In this document: piece by piece, positions 24,849 to 33,026 of the stretch
How positions within the stretch are numbered: the stretch's first letter is position 1
Layout of the letters: every line of letters starts with the position of its first letter
Notes under the pieces: generated by a model
Told to the model about the DNA's origin: nothing
The model's database searches: none
The model's input: only the letters and a program-made list of their open reading frames with translations
Made by a program: the position numbers and the translations under genes
Assembly (NCBI GenBank): GCA_023228125.1
Contig: JALOBT010000007.1
Span: forward strand, 9,227-73,226
DNA: 64,000 nt
From: Candidatus Cloacimonadota bacterium
Lineage (GTDB): Bacteria > Cloacimonadota > Cloacimonadia > Cloacimonadales > Cloacimonadaceae
Reading direction: 5' to 3'

Positions 24849-26717
24849 CTATTTCTCCATTGGGACTACAATCCCTTTGATAATAATGTTTTGGAAGAAG
24901 ATAAAGACCAGCAAAGTGGGAATGGCCGCGATCACCAAGGCCGCATAGCCCACGGAGCTGCTGGCACGCTGCATGAGCTCGTAAATGTGCACCATGAGCG
25001 TCCACATGGATTGATCCTGGCAGACCAAAAAGGCAAAGAGGAAATTGCGGTAGGCGGCGTTAAATGCTCCCAGGGCAATCACTGCCAGGATGGGCTTGCT
25101 GAGATATAAGGTGAACTGCCAGAAGAGTCTGAACTCCCCTGCCCCATCCAGACGCGCGCTTTCGTAAAGCTCTCGCGGCAGGCTATCAAAGAAGCCTTTG
25201 AGCAGAAAGATGAAATAGCCATCCGCCGCCGCAGGCAAGACCAAAGCCCAGAAGGTATTGAGCAGATTGAGTCGCTTGAGCATCAAGAAGTTCGGGATGC
25301 CCATCACCATCGCTGGAAAAGCCATAGTGAGCATAAAAAGCATGATGATCTGATAAGAATATGAAGGCTTGAAGCGGCTGAGTGCATAGGCGGCCAGGGG
25401 ATTGACTATAAGCGACAGCAGGATGCTGAGCAGCACATAGATAGCGGTATTGCGCAGAGAGCGGGCATCGGAAAGCATCTGCTCCAGTGCCATGGCATAA
25501 TTGCGCCCCAAAAACTCCTTCCTGATGGCAGATTTGCGCTGACTAAAGTAGTGATAATCCAAGTGATCCGTGGGAAAGTTGATCTCGCTAAAGCTGCCGT
25601 AGTTTACGCCCCAATCCCTGTTCAGGCTTTGAATATCCGCATACTGCCCCTCGCAATAGTCCCTGAAATCCTGGGCAATATTCACGATCCTGAGCTGCTG
25701 GGGCCGGGCATGATTCTGCAGGAAGAAACTGATATCTTCGATGATGGCGCCGGAAAATTCCTCCGGCACCGTGATCTGTTCGAAGCTCTCAAAATCACTC
25801 TGCCAGGCCTGATTCAGCATTCCGATCCCGTCATACTTTTGCCGCAGCATGTCCCTGAAATCCGTCATGGCCGCACCGCCGATCTGCAAGTGATGCACAT
25901 TCAGCACTTCTTTGGCATAGTGCAACCAATACTCACTCAAGGGATTACCGGCTCCAAGGTAGCTCACGGGCAGGTGAATATCCTCCCAACTTTGGTAAGT
26001 CGTGCCCCAGGCGGTATTCAGTGAATCCAGTTTACCGGCAAAGGCCGGGACCAATTCCGCATTCACAAAAGCGCCTTCGGGATTGATGTAATAGCGCATC
26101 CAGGGCGGACTTTCTTCTTTGAACTCGCGGAACCGCCCCAGATAGCCCTCTTTTGAGCTCACGAAGTTTCGGCGCAGGATTTCCTTTTCCTCCACCATGA
26201 TTTCTTCCCAGAAGCGGGCACCGGTATTGTATTTACGGTTAAAAACCAAGAGATCACCATCGTTTTCGGCCCGAATCTGCTTTCTGTAGATGCGTTGCGC
26301 CAGCGGGTAAACTCCTCTGCCATAATGCTCTGCCAGATAGTAATGATAGACCCCGTAATCGCTTTCATGCTTTGCCAAAAAGGCTTCCCAGCTCTGGGCT
26401 ATTTCAGGAATGTATCTATCCGGTGTATGCACCTCGCGGAAGGAAATCCAGCTTCCGGGATAGTTATCCATCAGGCGGCTGCTTTCCTCATTGTACCGGC
26501 TTTCCAGATACTTCTGATACAGCACTTCCTCATCATAAAAATAGGCCGGAATCAGATCCATACTGTGGCTATCCACAGAGCTTTTTACCGAGGAGGATAT
26601 CATCAACAAAAACGGATAAACCATGGTGATGGCGCCTACGATCAAGACCACATGGATGATGCCATCCAGGAGCCTGTATTTGCCGCGTTTGCGCCCAACT
26701 CTGCCGATGATGCTCAT
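24849..26717 (-). CDS. Sugar ABC transporter permease (MalG type) with a ~380-residue repeat-containing insert
   Basis: A 622-residue inner-membrane permease, more than twice the usual length of about 280. The first membrane helix (about 18-40) is separated from the other five by an insert of about 380 residues that should lie outside the membrane. The insert holds repeated units with an LNxxW..xYxSFxxIxxP pattern near 233, 300 and 365, and weaker ones near 82 and 176. The rest is a normal MalG core: helices from about 430, and the EAA loop ELYESARLDGAGEFRLFWQ that contacts the ATPase. The ATG overlaps the previous stop as ATGA. The insert may be an extra glycan-binding or docking module; its role is unknown. 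Confidence 0.88.
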   Translation of the reverse strand: MSIIGRVGRKRGKYRLLDGIIHVVLIVGAITMVYPFLLMISSSVKSSVDSHSMDLIPAYFYDEEVLYQKYLESRYNEESSRLMDNYPGSWISFREVHTPDRYIPEIAQSWEAFLAKHESDYGVYHYYLAEHYGRGVYPLAQRIYRKQIRAENDGDLLVFNRKYNTGARFWEEIMVEEKEILRRNFVSSKEGYLGRFREFKEESPPWMRYYINPEGAFVNAELVPAFAGKLDSLNTAWGTTYQSWEDIHLPVSYLGAGNPLSEYWLHYAKEVLNVHHLQIGGAAMTDFRDMLRQKYDGIGMLNQAWQSDFESFEQITVPEEFSGAIIEDISFFLQNHARPQQLRIVNIAQDFRDYCEGQYADIQSLNRDWGVNYGSFSEINFPTDHLDYHYFSQRKSAIRKEFLGRNYAMALEQMLSDARSLRNTAIYVLLSILLSLIVNPLAAYALSRFKPSYSYQIIMLFMLTMAFPAMVMGIPNFLMLKRLNLLNTFWALVLPAAADGYFIFLLKGFFDSLPRELYESARLDGAGEFRLFWQFTLYLSKPILAVIALGAFNAAYRNFLFAFLVCQDQSMWTLMVHIYELMQRASSSVGYAALVIAAIPTLLVFIFFQNIIIKGIVVPMEK

Positions 26718-29164
26718 TTTTCGTCCGCCTTCACACTGCGGAACTCCATGCGCGAGATATACTTGATCTGCATCACGGTGAAGCCCATGAGCAGCAAAGA
26801 CAGCATCCAGGCCATGGTGGTGGCCAGGCCGAAGTTCAGGTACAAATAGGCCTTTTCGAAGATCATGAGGTCTGCCACCCGCGTGGCTTCATTGGGCCCG
26901 CCAAAGGTCATGATCAGGATAAAATCGCTGGATTGTGCGGCCACAATGAAGGCTGAAATCAGTTGAATGATGATCAGGGCTTTCAGGCTGGGAAAGACGA
27001 TGTGGCGGATCTTACCCAAAAAGCCAGCGCCATCGATATCTGCAGCCTCATAAAGCTCATTGGGAATGCACTTTAACGCAGCCAGGTAGATCAAACTGCC
27101 CGGACCCATGCCCGCCCAGACCGCCGGCAAAACCACACAGAGCATGGCCAGCTTTTCATTCTGAATCCACATGCTCTTCGGCAGGCCAAAAGCCATCAGA
27201 ATCTGATTCAGCGCGCCGGAATCTCCGGGATGGTAAAGCAGCTTCCACAAATAAATTACGATCACGCCACTGATCACCGCCGGCAGATAAAACAGCACGC
27301 GATAGAGCATCTTGCCCCGCGATACTTCCTGAAGCAGGATAGCCAGGATGATGGGGCTGAAAAAGCCTAAACCGAGACTAAGTGCCATATAATAAAAGGT
27401 TCGTCCCACCGAAGCCCACCAGGAGGAATCGTAGAGCAATTCCGCCAGATTCGCCAGGCCCACAAAGGGACTGTGCCCCACCAGATGAAAATCCTGCACG
27501 GCCATCACGCTGCCGCTAATCAAGGGCACGTATTTCCACATAAAGATGCTGATTACAGCGGGTGCCAGCAGGAAAAGAGTCCAGGTGCGCGCACTGCCCG
27601 TCATCCGTTTGGGCACCTTGAGCTGCGGACTTAAGATCTTGAATACCCGCCATATACTGAAGGCAAAGACGAAGAGGATGAGTGCGGCAAAGACCGCGGC
27701 AATACGCTCGCGCTTGAGCTTTTCTTTTTGGCTGAGCACGCCGATCATTTCCTGATTCGTGCGATCCTGTGCGCTCTGCAGCACCTTCAAAATCTGCTGA
27801 TGCCGCGCCTTGGGCTCCTGGGATAGCTTGCCCGCAAGCTCCATCCCCACAAGTTGTTCAAGGGGATAGGTCATGTATTCATAGACCTTTTGGCAATTGT
27901 CCCCATAAGGCTCTGGCTTGCCTTCACGCATGGCTTTTTCGAAGGTTTCCAGCCAGCCCGCCGGCGCATATCTTAGATAATCTTCATAGCCGTAACGCTT
28001 CAGAAACACAGGGTTTTGCATGCGGCCATACCCGCTTTCCACCATCACCTTAAGGCGGATCTGCCGGGCCTCTTCACTATCATAAAACCGGATGTATTGC
28101 CAGGCCGCTTCACGCACAGCCTGCGCATCCCGCTTGCCCAGACCGCCGTTATTATAGGTTCCCGCGCCGGAAAAGATGCCCATCATGCGGCAATTGATTT
28201 CGCTGCCCCCGCGTCCGGAAGGCCCTGCCGGACTGGGCGCAAAACCGTATAGATTGGGATCGTACTTCCCGCCCATATTCTGCTGCGAAAGGTAATCCAT
28301 GCGCATGCCGATCTTGCCATCGCTCCACATCTGCCCCCAATCCCCATCCCGCATGGCGTTTCCACGCTGGGTGCGTCCCTCTTTATCTACCCACTTTTTC
28401 GTAGCCAGGCTGAGATAATAGTCCATGGCCAGTACTCCCGCTGCGCTGGCAAAACTGGCCTCCCAGCGGTCCAAAGCGGGATCGTAAACCACAGCATCCC
28501 CACCTGCCGCCCAGAGCAAAGGCAGCCAATCATAAGCCGCCTGAGTGCCGATGGCAAACATCGTGCCATAAACGCCCGCTTCAGGATCCGTAATACTCTG
28601 AGCATAATCCTTGAATTCTTCCCAATTCTGAGGGGGACGATTCGGGTCCAAACCCGCTTTGCGAAACATATCCTTGCGATACATCAGCACCCGCACCAGG
28701 GTCTCATAAGGCAAAGCCCAGACCTGCTCCTGGCTCTCCCCTTTGCGCCTGCGCTTAATCACCTGCCACACTGGCTTTTCCACCCTCAGATCCAGCAAAG
28801 CGGGGTCTTCACGCGCCAGGAATTCATCCAGCGGATACAAGAGGTTATTCTGGATATAAGTATCGCTCTGACGGAAGTTTACATAGATCACATCCGGTGC
28901 CACACCTCCGGCGATAGCCAAAAGCGGACCGGAATCCATTTCCATACCCTCGATCCTGATTCCAGAAAAGGCGCGCAGTTCAATATGCGGGTACTTTTCG
29001 CGGAAAGCCTGAACCACGGCGAGATTGGCCTTGGAATTGGCGTCCGTGTGCCGGGGATCTGGAAGTTCGAAGACTTTCAGGATCACCGGTTCGGTCTGGG
29101 CAGCCAAGCCTAAGGCGCAAATCAGCAGCAGGATACATATTGCAGAGCGGCTAAAATAGTTCAT
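26714..29164 (-). CDS. Fused sugar-binding protein and MalF-type ABC permease
   Basis: An 816-residue fusion. It starts with a signal-like sequence (about 4-21, LGLAAQ) and a full extracellular solute-binding domain of family 1 type (about 25-470: PDVIYVNFRQSDTYI, WALPYETLVRVLMYRKDMFRKAG, QNWEEFKDYAQ). A transmembrane helix follows near 495-518, then a MalF-like permease (about 540-810) with the EAA loop ELYEAADIDGAGFLGKIRHIVFPS near 700. In most systems these are two proteins; here the binding protein is tethered to the channel. No ATPase gene is near, so a shared MsmK-type ATPase elsewhere must drive it. No ribosome binding site is evident at the ATG, and a promoter lies directly against it. 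Confidence 0.88.
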   Translation of the reverse strand: MNYFSRSAICILLLICALGLAAQTEPVILKVFELPDPRHTDANSKANLAVVQAFREKYPHIELRAFSGIRIEGMEMDSGPLLAIAGGVAPDVIYVNFRQSDTYIQNNLLYPLDEFLAREDPALLDLRVEKPVWQVIKRRRKGESQEQVWALPYETLVRVLMYRKDMFRKAGLDPNRPPQNWEEFKDYAQSITDPEAGVYGTMFAIGTQAAYDWLPLLWAAGGDAVVYDPALDRWEASFASAAGVLAMDYYLSLATKKWVDKEGRTQRGNAMRDGDWGQMWSDGKIGMRMDYLSQQNMGGKYDPNLYGFAPSPAGPSGRGGSEINCRMMGIFSGAGTYNNGGLGKRDAQAVREAAWQYIRFYDSEEARQIRLKVMVESGYGRMQNPVFLKRYGYEDYLRYAPAGWLETFEKAMREGKPEPYGDNCQKVYEYMTYPLEQLVGMELAGKLSQEPKARHQQILKVLQSAQDRTNQEMIGVLSQKEKLKRERIAAVFAALILFVFAFSIWRVFKILSPQLKVPKRMTGSARTWTLFLLAPAVISIFMWKYVPLISGSVMAVQDFHLVGHSPFVGLANLAELLYDSSWWASVGRTFYYMALSLGLGFFSPIILAILLQEVSRGKMLYRVLFYLPAVISGVIVIYLWKLLYHPGDSGALNQILMAFGLPKSMWIQNEKLAMLCVVLPAVWAGMGPGSLIYLAALKCIPNELYEAADIDGAGFLGKIRHIVFPSLKALIIIQLISAFIVAAQSSDFILIMTFGGPNEATRVADLMIFEKAYLYLNFGLATTMAWMLSLLLMGFTVMQIKYISRMEFRSVKADEK

Positions 29165-29168
29165 GGAT

Positions 29169-29199
29169 CACATAGGGGAGATTTGGAATAATTTGTCAA
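29169..29199 (-). promoter_or_regulatory. Candidate promoter of the glycan operon, giving a nearly leaderless transcript
   Basis: On the minus strand a perfect TTGACA (29194-29199) and TATGTG (29169-29174) are separated by 19 bases, which is long. The -10 ends four bases before the ATG, so transcription would begin at or next to the start codon. This fits the lack of a Shine-Dalgarno. Confidence 0.35.
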
Positions 29200-29212
29200 G
29201 AGGGATTTGGCG

Positions 29213-29735
29213 TTTTGGGGTTTTAACGTTTTAGGGTTTTAACGTTTTAGCGTTTTAACGTTTTAGCGTTTAGCGGAGGAGTGCTGGATTCGATACGTCT
29301 CGTGTCGAACAAGGCTGGAGGCCTTGATAAGGGAGGAGGGGAAAAGAGGAGGAGGAGGGAGGGGGGGCTTGGGACAAGGGGAGGGGGCTTGGGACAAGGG
29401 GAGTGGACTTGAAAAAGGGAGCACCTGCCGTGCTCTGCAGACGAGAGGTCTGCAATCCAGCAGCCTCCTTCGCATCCATTAGTGATTTTGCTCTTTACCC
29501 GTGTAAATCCGTTTGATCCGCACAATCCGTGTGACGATTCTTTTGCCCGCTGCACGCACCAGCTGAAGCTGATTGGGCGGCCGGATAAATACAGCGTTAC
29601 GGTATTCAGGCCAGCCGGATGCATTGATCAGACTGGCCTGAAAGCTATTATCTACTATTCACTTTTAACTTTTAACGTTTAACTCATAACTTGTAACTTG
29701 TAACTCGTAACTCGTAACTTGTAACTCCCAACTCC
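29213..29735. repeat. Composite intergenic repeat block upstream of the glycan operon
   Basis: Contains GTTTTAACG units (29213-29276), a CGTCTCG-loop hairpin (29290-29308, stem TCGATA/TGTCGA) followed by AAGGCTGGAGGCCTT, a purine-rich tract with direct repeats of GGGGGCTTGGGACAAGG (about 29360-29410), a minus-oriented hairpin (29437-29453, stem GCAGA/TCTGC), an ATCCGTG module, CAGCTGAAGCTG with its AGCGTTACGG tail (29559-29603), and 7-base AACTTGT/AACTCGT units (29684-29730). No gene. Confidence 0.75.
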
Positions 29736-30734
29736 CTACAATTCACTCATATACTTCAGCAGATCCGTCACGCGGCAGGAATAGCCCCACTCGTTGTCAT
29801 ACCAGCTCAGGACTTTCGCCATATTGCCTTTCACGTAGGTAGATCCGCTATCAAAGATGGAAGAGTGCGGATTGCCCACGATATCGATGGACACGATGGG
29901 TTCATCGGAATACATCAGGAAGCCTTTGAGATGGCTATTTGCAGCTTCTTTCATGGCCTCATTGATCTCTTCTTTATTGGCTTCACGGTTCAGAGTGACA
30001 ACGAGGTCCACCAACGAGCCATCTGGGGTGGGTACGCGCACTGCCAGGCCGTCCAGGACTCCATTGAGTTCAGGGATTACCAGGCCGATGGCTTTTGCAG
30101 CACCGGTGGTGGTGGGGATCATGCTCATAGCCGCAGCTCTGGCCCGGCGCAGGTCTCTGTGAGGCAGATCCAGGATGTTCTGATCGTTAGTATAAGAGTG
30201 GATGGTGGTCATCAGTCCGCCCACAATCCCGAATTTATCGTGCAAGACCTTGCATACGGGAGCCAGGCAGTTTGTGGTGCAGGAGGCATTGGAGACGATG
30301 AGGTCGGTAGCCTTGAGTTGAAGGTGGTTTACGCCCATCACGATGGTGGCATCCACTTCATCTTTGGCTGGTGCGGTGAGGATCACCTTTTGGGCTCCGG
30401 CTATCAGGTGTTTGCTGGCTTTTTCTTTGGTATTGAAGAATCCGGTGGCTTCCACCACATACTGCACTCCCAAATCCTTCCAGGGCAGGGTCTGAGGGTC
30501 TTTTTGCGAGAATATCTTGATGTTTTTGCCATTGATGGTGATGTGCCCTTCACCGTAGGAGACTTCACCGTCGAATATCTTATGAACGCTATCGTATTTA
30601 AAGAGATAGGCCAAAGTCTTGGCATCGGTGAGATCGTTCACCGCCACTACTTCTATATCGGGATGATACTTCAGAAAAGCCCGAAGTACGAGACGGCCGA
30701 TCCGGCCAAAACCATTGATTGCTACTTTTGTCAT
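29736..30734 (-). CDS. gap: Glyceraldehyde-3-phosphate dehydrogenase
   Basis: Converts glyceraldehyde 3-phosphate, NAD and phosphate to 1,3-bisphosphoglycerate in the cytoplasm. It has 332 residues, the usual length. The Rossmann motif INGFGRIGRLVLRA opens the protein; VNDL near residue 33 suggests NAD specificity. The catalytic Cys is in SNASCTTNCLAPV (about 150) and the His in TTIHSYTNDQ (about 178). The C-terminal VSWYDNEWGYSCRV is intact. The start ATG has AAGGAAG six bases upstream. It lies 24 bases behind the aldolase gene and is most likely co-transcribed with it. Confidence 0.98.
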   Translation of the reverse strand: MTKVAINGFGRIGRLVLRAFLKYHPDIEVVAVNDLTDAKTLAYLFKYDSVHKIFDGEVSYGEGHITINGKNIKIFSQKDPQTLPWKDLGVQYVVEATGFFNTKEKASKHLIAGAQKVILTAPAKDEVDATIVMGVNHLQLKATDLIVSNASCTTNCLAPVCKVLHDKFGIVGGLMTTIHSYTNDQNILDLPHRDLRRARAAAMSMIPTTTGAAKAIGLVIPELNGVLDGLAVRVPTPDGSLVDLVVTLNREANKEEINEAMKEAANSHLKGFLMYSDEPIVSIDIVGNPHSSIFDSGSTYVKGNMAKVLSWYDNEWGYSCRVTDLLKYMSEL

Positions 30735-30758
30735 AAATACTTCCTTTTTAACTTGGGG

Positions 30759-31733
30759 TTATAGTAAGATACTGTTCTTGGCACTGCCCGAAACGAGGCA
30801 AAACTCTTCAACAGCCTTTTGCATTCTTTTTTCCCCTTTGATCAACCATTTGCGGGGGTCAAATTTGCTCTTGTTGGGGATATAATCCTTGTGGTCCATC
30901 TCCGGTGGGCAAACTATGGCATACTTTTCTTTTTCCCAATAGGCTTGAATTTCTTCGGCCATATCCATTTGATAATGGGTGTCTTTGTTGATCTTAACCA
31001 CCCCGTTTTTGATGGATTTGCGCAGTTGCTCGTCTGTGAGCCCGGAAGCTCCGTGCAGCACCAGTCCGCGCTCCACATTGTTCTTGATCAGCAGTTCGTC
31101 GATTTCCTTGATCAGATCCAGGCGCAAGACGATGTTCTCACCTTTGGAAACCCCGTGATTGGTGCCCACGGAGGCGGCAAAGAGATCCACATTGGTCTTT
31201 TTCACAAATTCCAGCGCTTCCTGGGGACGGGTGTAAAGCTCAGTCTCGGAGACGATTTCATCTTCCGTGCCTTTGATATGGCCGATTTCGCCTTCCACCA
31301 GAATGCCGTATTTGTGCGCCACGGCCACCACTTCTTTGGTGACGCGGATGTTTTCGGCCAGCTCTTCTGCGGAGGCATCGATCATTACCGAGGTAACGAG
31401 ATTGTTCTCCAGACAGAACACGATAAAATCAAAGTAATTAGGGGTGGCGTGATCGATATGCAGACCGATCCCGCTCTTGGGGAATTGGGCGGCAAAGGTC
31501 TTGATCATGGTGGAGATCAGCCGCGCCCCCACCTGCATATCTTTAGATTCTCCGGCTGCAAATTTGACGGCACCAGAGCTCATCTGCATCAGACCATCCG
31601 AGCCTGCACTATTGTAACCTTGGATGATCGCCCTGATCTGAGTATCAAATACGACGTTTGATGCGATGATGCCAAAGCGATTTTTCTTCGCCTTGTGAAA
31701 TACTTCCATTAGCTGTGTTCCAGTTAAAAACAT
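30759..31733 (-). CDS. fba: Class II (zinc) fructose-bisphosphate aldolase
   Basis: Reversible cleavage of fructose 1,6-bisphosphate into glyceraldehyde 3-phosphate and dihydroxyacetone phosphate. The start is ATG 31733: AAGGAGG lies seven bases upstream, whereas the longer frame (10 more codons) has none. This gives 324 residues. Zinc and active-site motifs are HIDHATPNYFDF (about 90-105), the catalytic-loop Asp in MIDASAEE, VEGEIGHIKG, AASVGTNHG and VLHGASGL. It has its own promoter and leads the fba-gap operon. Confidence 0.93.
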   Translation of the reverse strand: MFLTGTQLMEVFHKAKKNRFGIIASNVVFDTQIRAIIQGYNSAGSDGLMQMSSGAVKFAAGESKDMQVGARLISTMIKTFAAQFPKSGIGLHIDHATPNYFDFIVFCLENNLVTSVMIDASAEELAENIRVTKEVVAVAHKYGILVEGEIGHIKGTEDEIVSETELYTRPQEALEFVKKTNVDLFAASVGTNHGVSKGENIVLRLDLIKEIDELLIKNNVERGLVLHGASGLTDEQLRKSIKNGVVKINKDTHYQMDMAEEIQAYWEKEKYAIVCPPEMDHKDYIPNKSKFDPRKWLIKGEKRMQKAVEEFCLVSGSAKNSILL

Positions 31734-31775
31734 GATAATTCCTCCTTGTATATTTTGGATCATATTCTATAATTC

Positions 31776-31805
31776 ATTTTATTGAAAGGGCAGTTTATCA
31801 GTCAA
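31776..31805 (-). promoter_or_regulatory. Sigma-70 promoter of fba-gap
   Basis: On the minus strand TTGACT (31800-31805) and TAAAAT (31776-31781) are 18 bases apart, about 45 bases before the fba ATG. Confidence 0.5.
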
Positions 31806-32437
31806 GAGATATATTAAGCATTTATCAGAAATAGAGTAGAAAAATCGCTACAAAACCGCTGAAGGCCTTTGCAGACAGCAAAGAATGTCCATTAATAAAT
31901 CGTCAAGAGAGGCCGTGGTTTATTTGGGTGATATGCTTTGGTTTGCCGCACGCACAAGCTGAAGCTGATTGAGAGCTTTCAGGCTATCTTCCCCCTTTGA
32001 TGTAGTAGAGATAGCAGAAAAAATTCTCTTATCCCTATGTCATTTGTAGCATAAGCAAGGCGGAAGGGCACTGCAATTCACGGGATGAGAAGGCTGAAGA
32101 AAAAATCAAAATCAGCTTCGACAATTGTTTTTCGAGCTTATATTCTTAGTTTCTGATCCGTGTTGATCCGTTAAATCCGCCCCATCCCTGTGACTATTCA
32201 ATAAACTACAGCACCAAGTACTGCCCCCATAAAATTGGGGGGAGGCCTGGAAGGTTTTACAGGCATTCCCTTAGAATATCTATATATCATATTTATAATA
32301 CCCATGAAGATAACCTCTTAGCTCTCATCCATGTCTATTTATTCCTTTTTTTGAATTTGCGCATAAAGGCTCATAATTTCGGTTCAATACTCGATTCAAT
32401 ACCTTATCAAAACGAGTCCTGTAGGGACGATATTTTC
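31806..32437. other. Gene-free region with dispersed repeat fragments
   Basis: No gene is seen. It contains AGCTGAAGCTGATTG (31958-31972), an ATCCGTGTTGATCCG-type module (32155-32195), and a GTCCT-GTA-GGGAC hairpin (32416-32428) with a TATTTTCA tail. A phrase around GCCTGGAAGGTTTTA (32246-32262) recurs at 32931-32945. Confidence 0.5.
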
Positions 32438-32612
32438 ACATGAAAGCTGTGAGTCTTGAAGTTCAAAGTGCCTAAGATAACTATCAATTTACCATAAGCT
32501 TAGCGGCACTTTGGACTTCAAGCGGCAGTGGGAAACCTTGCCGACGGATGTTGAAGTCCATTCCGGCCTGTTATTAACGCTAACACTGAAATAATCGAAG
32601 CCGGATTGAACT
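32438..32612 (+). repeat. 175-bp dispersed structured repeat, copy 1
   Basis: Matches 63751-63925 over its whole length with about five differences. It contains an 18-bp inverted repeat (CTTGAAGTTCAAAGTGCC with GGCACTTTGGACTTCAAG, one G:U) and a second, perfect 9-bp stem, GGACTTCAA with TTGAAGTCC. The second stem uses the same GGACTTCAA strand and encloses a CGGCA/TGCCG hairpin. The two folds exclude each other. No open frame explains it. Confidence 0.85.
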
Positions 32613-32692
32613 CCAACGCCTTTCGTGGCCTGTCGTAAAAAACAGTTTTATCCATAGCTTCTTGCCTGTCCAGGACAGTCTATCACGCCTTC

Positions 32693-32741
32693 ATCTAGCC
32701 TTAATCAAGCGTTAACAATTAACGCTTGATTAAGGCTAGAT
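32693..32741. repeat. Perfect 23-bp hairpin with a CAA loop
   Basis: ATCTAGCCTTAATCAAGCG... at 32693-32715 is exactly complementary to 32719-32741, with only CAA between. Complementarity continues imperfectly outward (ATCAC near 32681 with GTGAT near 32747). It has no U-tract on either strand and is far from gene ends, so it does not look like a terminator. Confidence 0.85.
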
Positions 32742-33026
32742 AAAGATGTGATCGACGCTCTGGAAAGAGGGAGAAAGGATCAAATACATATAGGATTTGC
32801 TCTCTAACACTATCTTAACACTATCTAACGCCAACGAAAAACGAGTCCTGTAGGGACGAAATTTCAGATAAGAAGCCAAGACCAGGTCATAATCAGGCTT
32901 TGATAAAAAATGGGGGAAAAAATGGGGGAATGCCTGGAAGGTTTTATGCTTGACAGCCTGAGACATATATTTATCCTGCCTACAGTGATAAAATATTATC
33001 TCAATCAATCAAAGGAGTAATCAAGA
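32742..33026. other. Upstream region of the lipoprotein gene
   Basis: It holds a GTCCT-GTA-GGGAC hairpin with an AAATTTCAGATAAGAA tail (32845-32872) and a duplicated GGGGGAAAAAATGGGGG phrase near 32910. A TTGACA at 32952 has no good -10 at normal spacing, so no promoter is called. Confidence 0.4.

Noticed and set aside
18364..29164. ABC transporter ATPase gene in the glycan operon
   Set aside because: None of the six genes has Walker A/ABC signature motifs; the ATPase must be encoded elsewhere.
29247..29624. 125-codon frame rich in proline and serine
   Set aside because: Translation of the purine-rich and hairpin repeats between operons.
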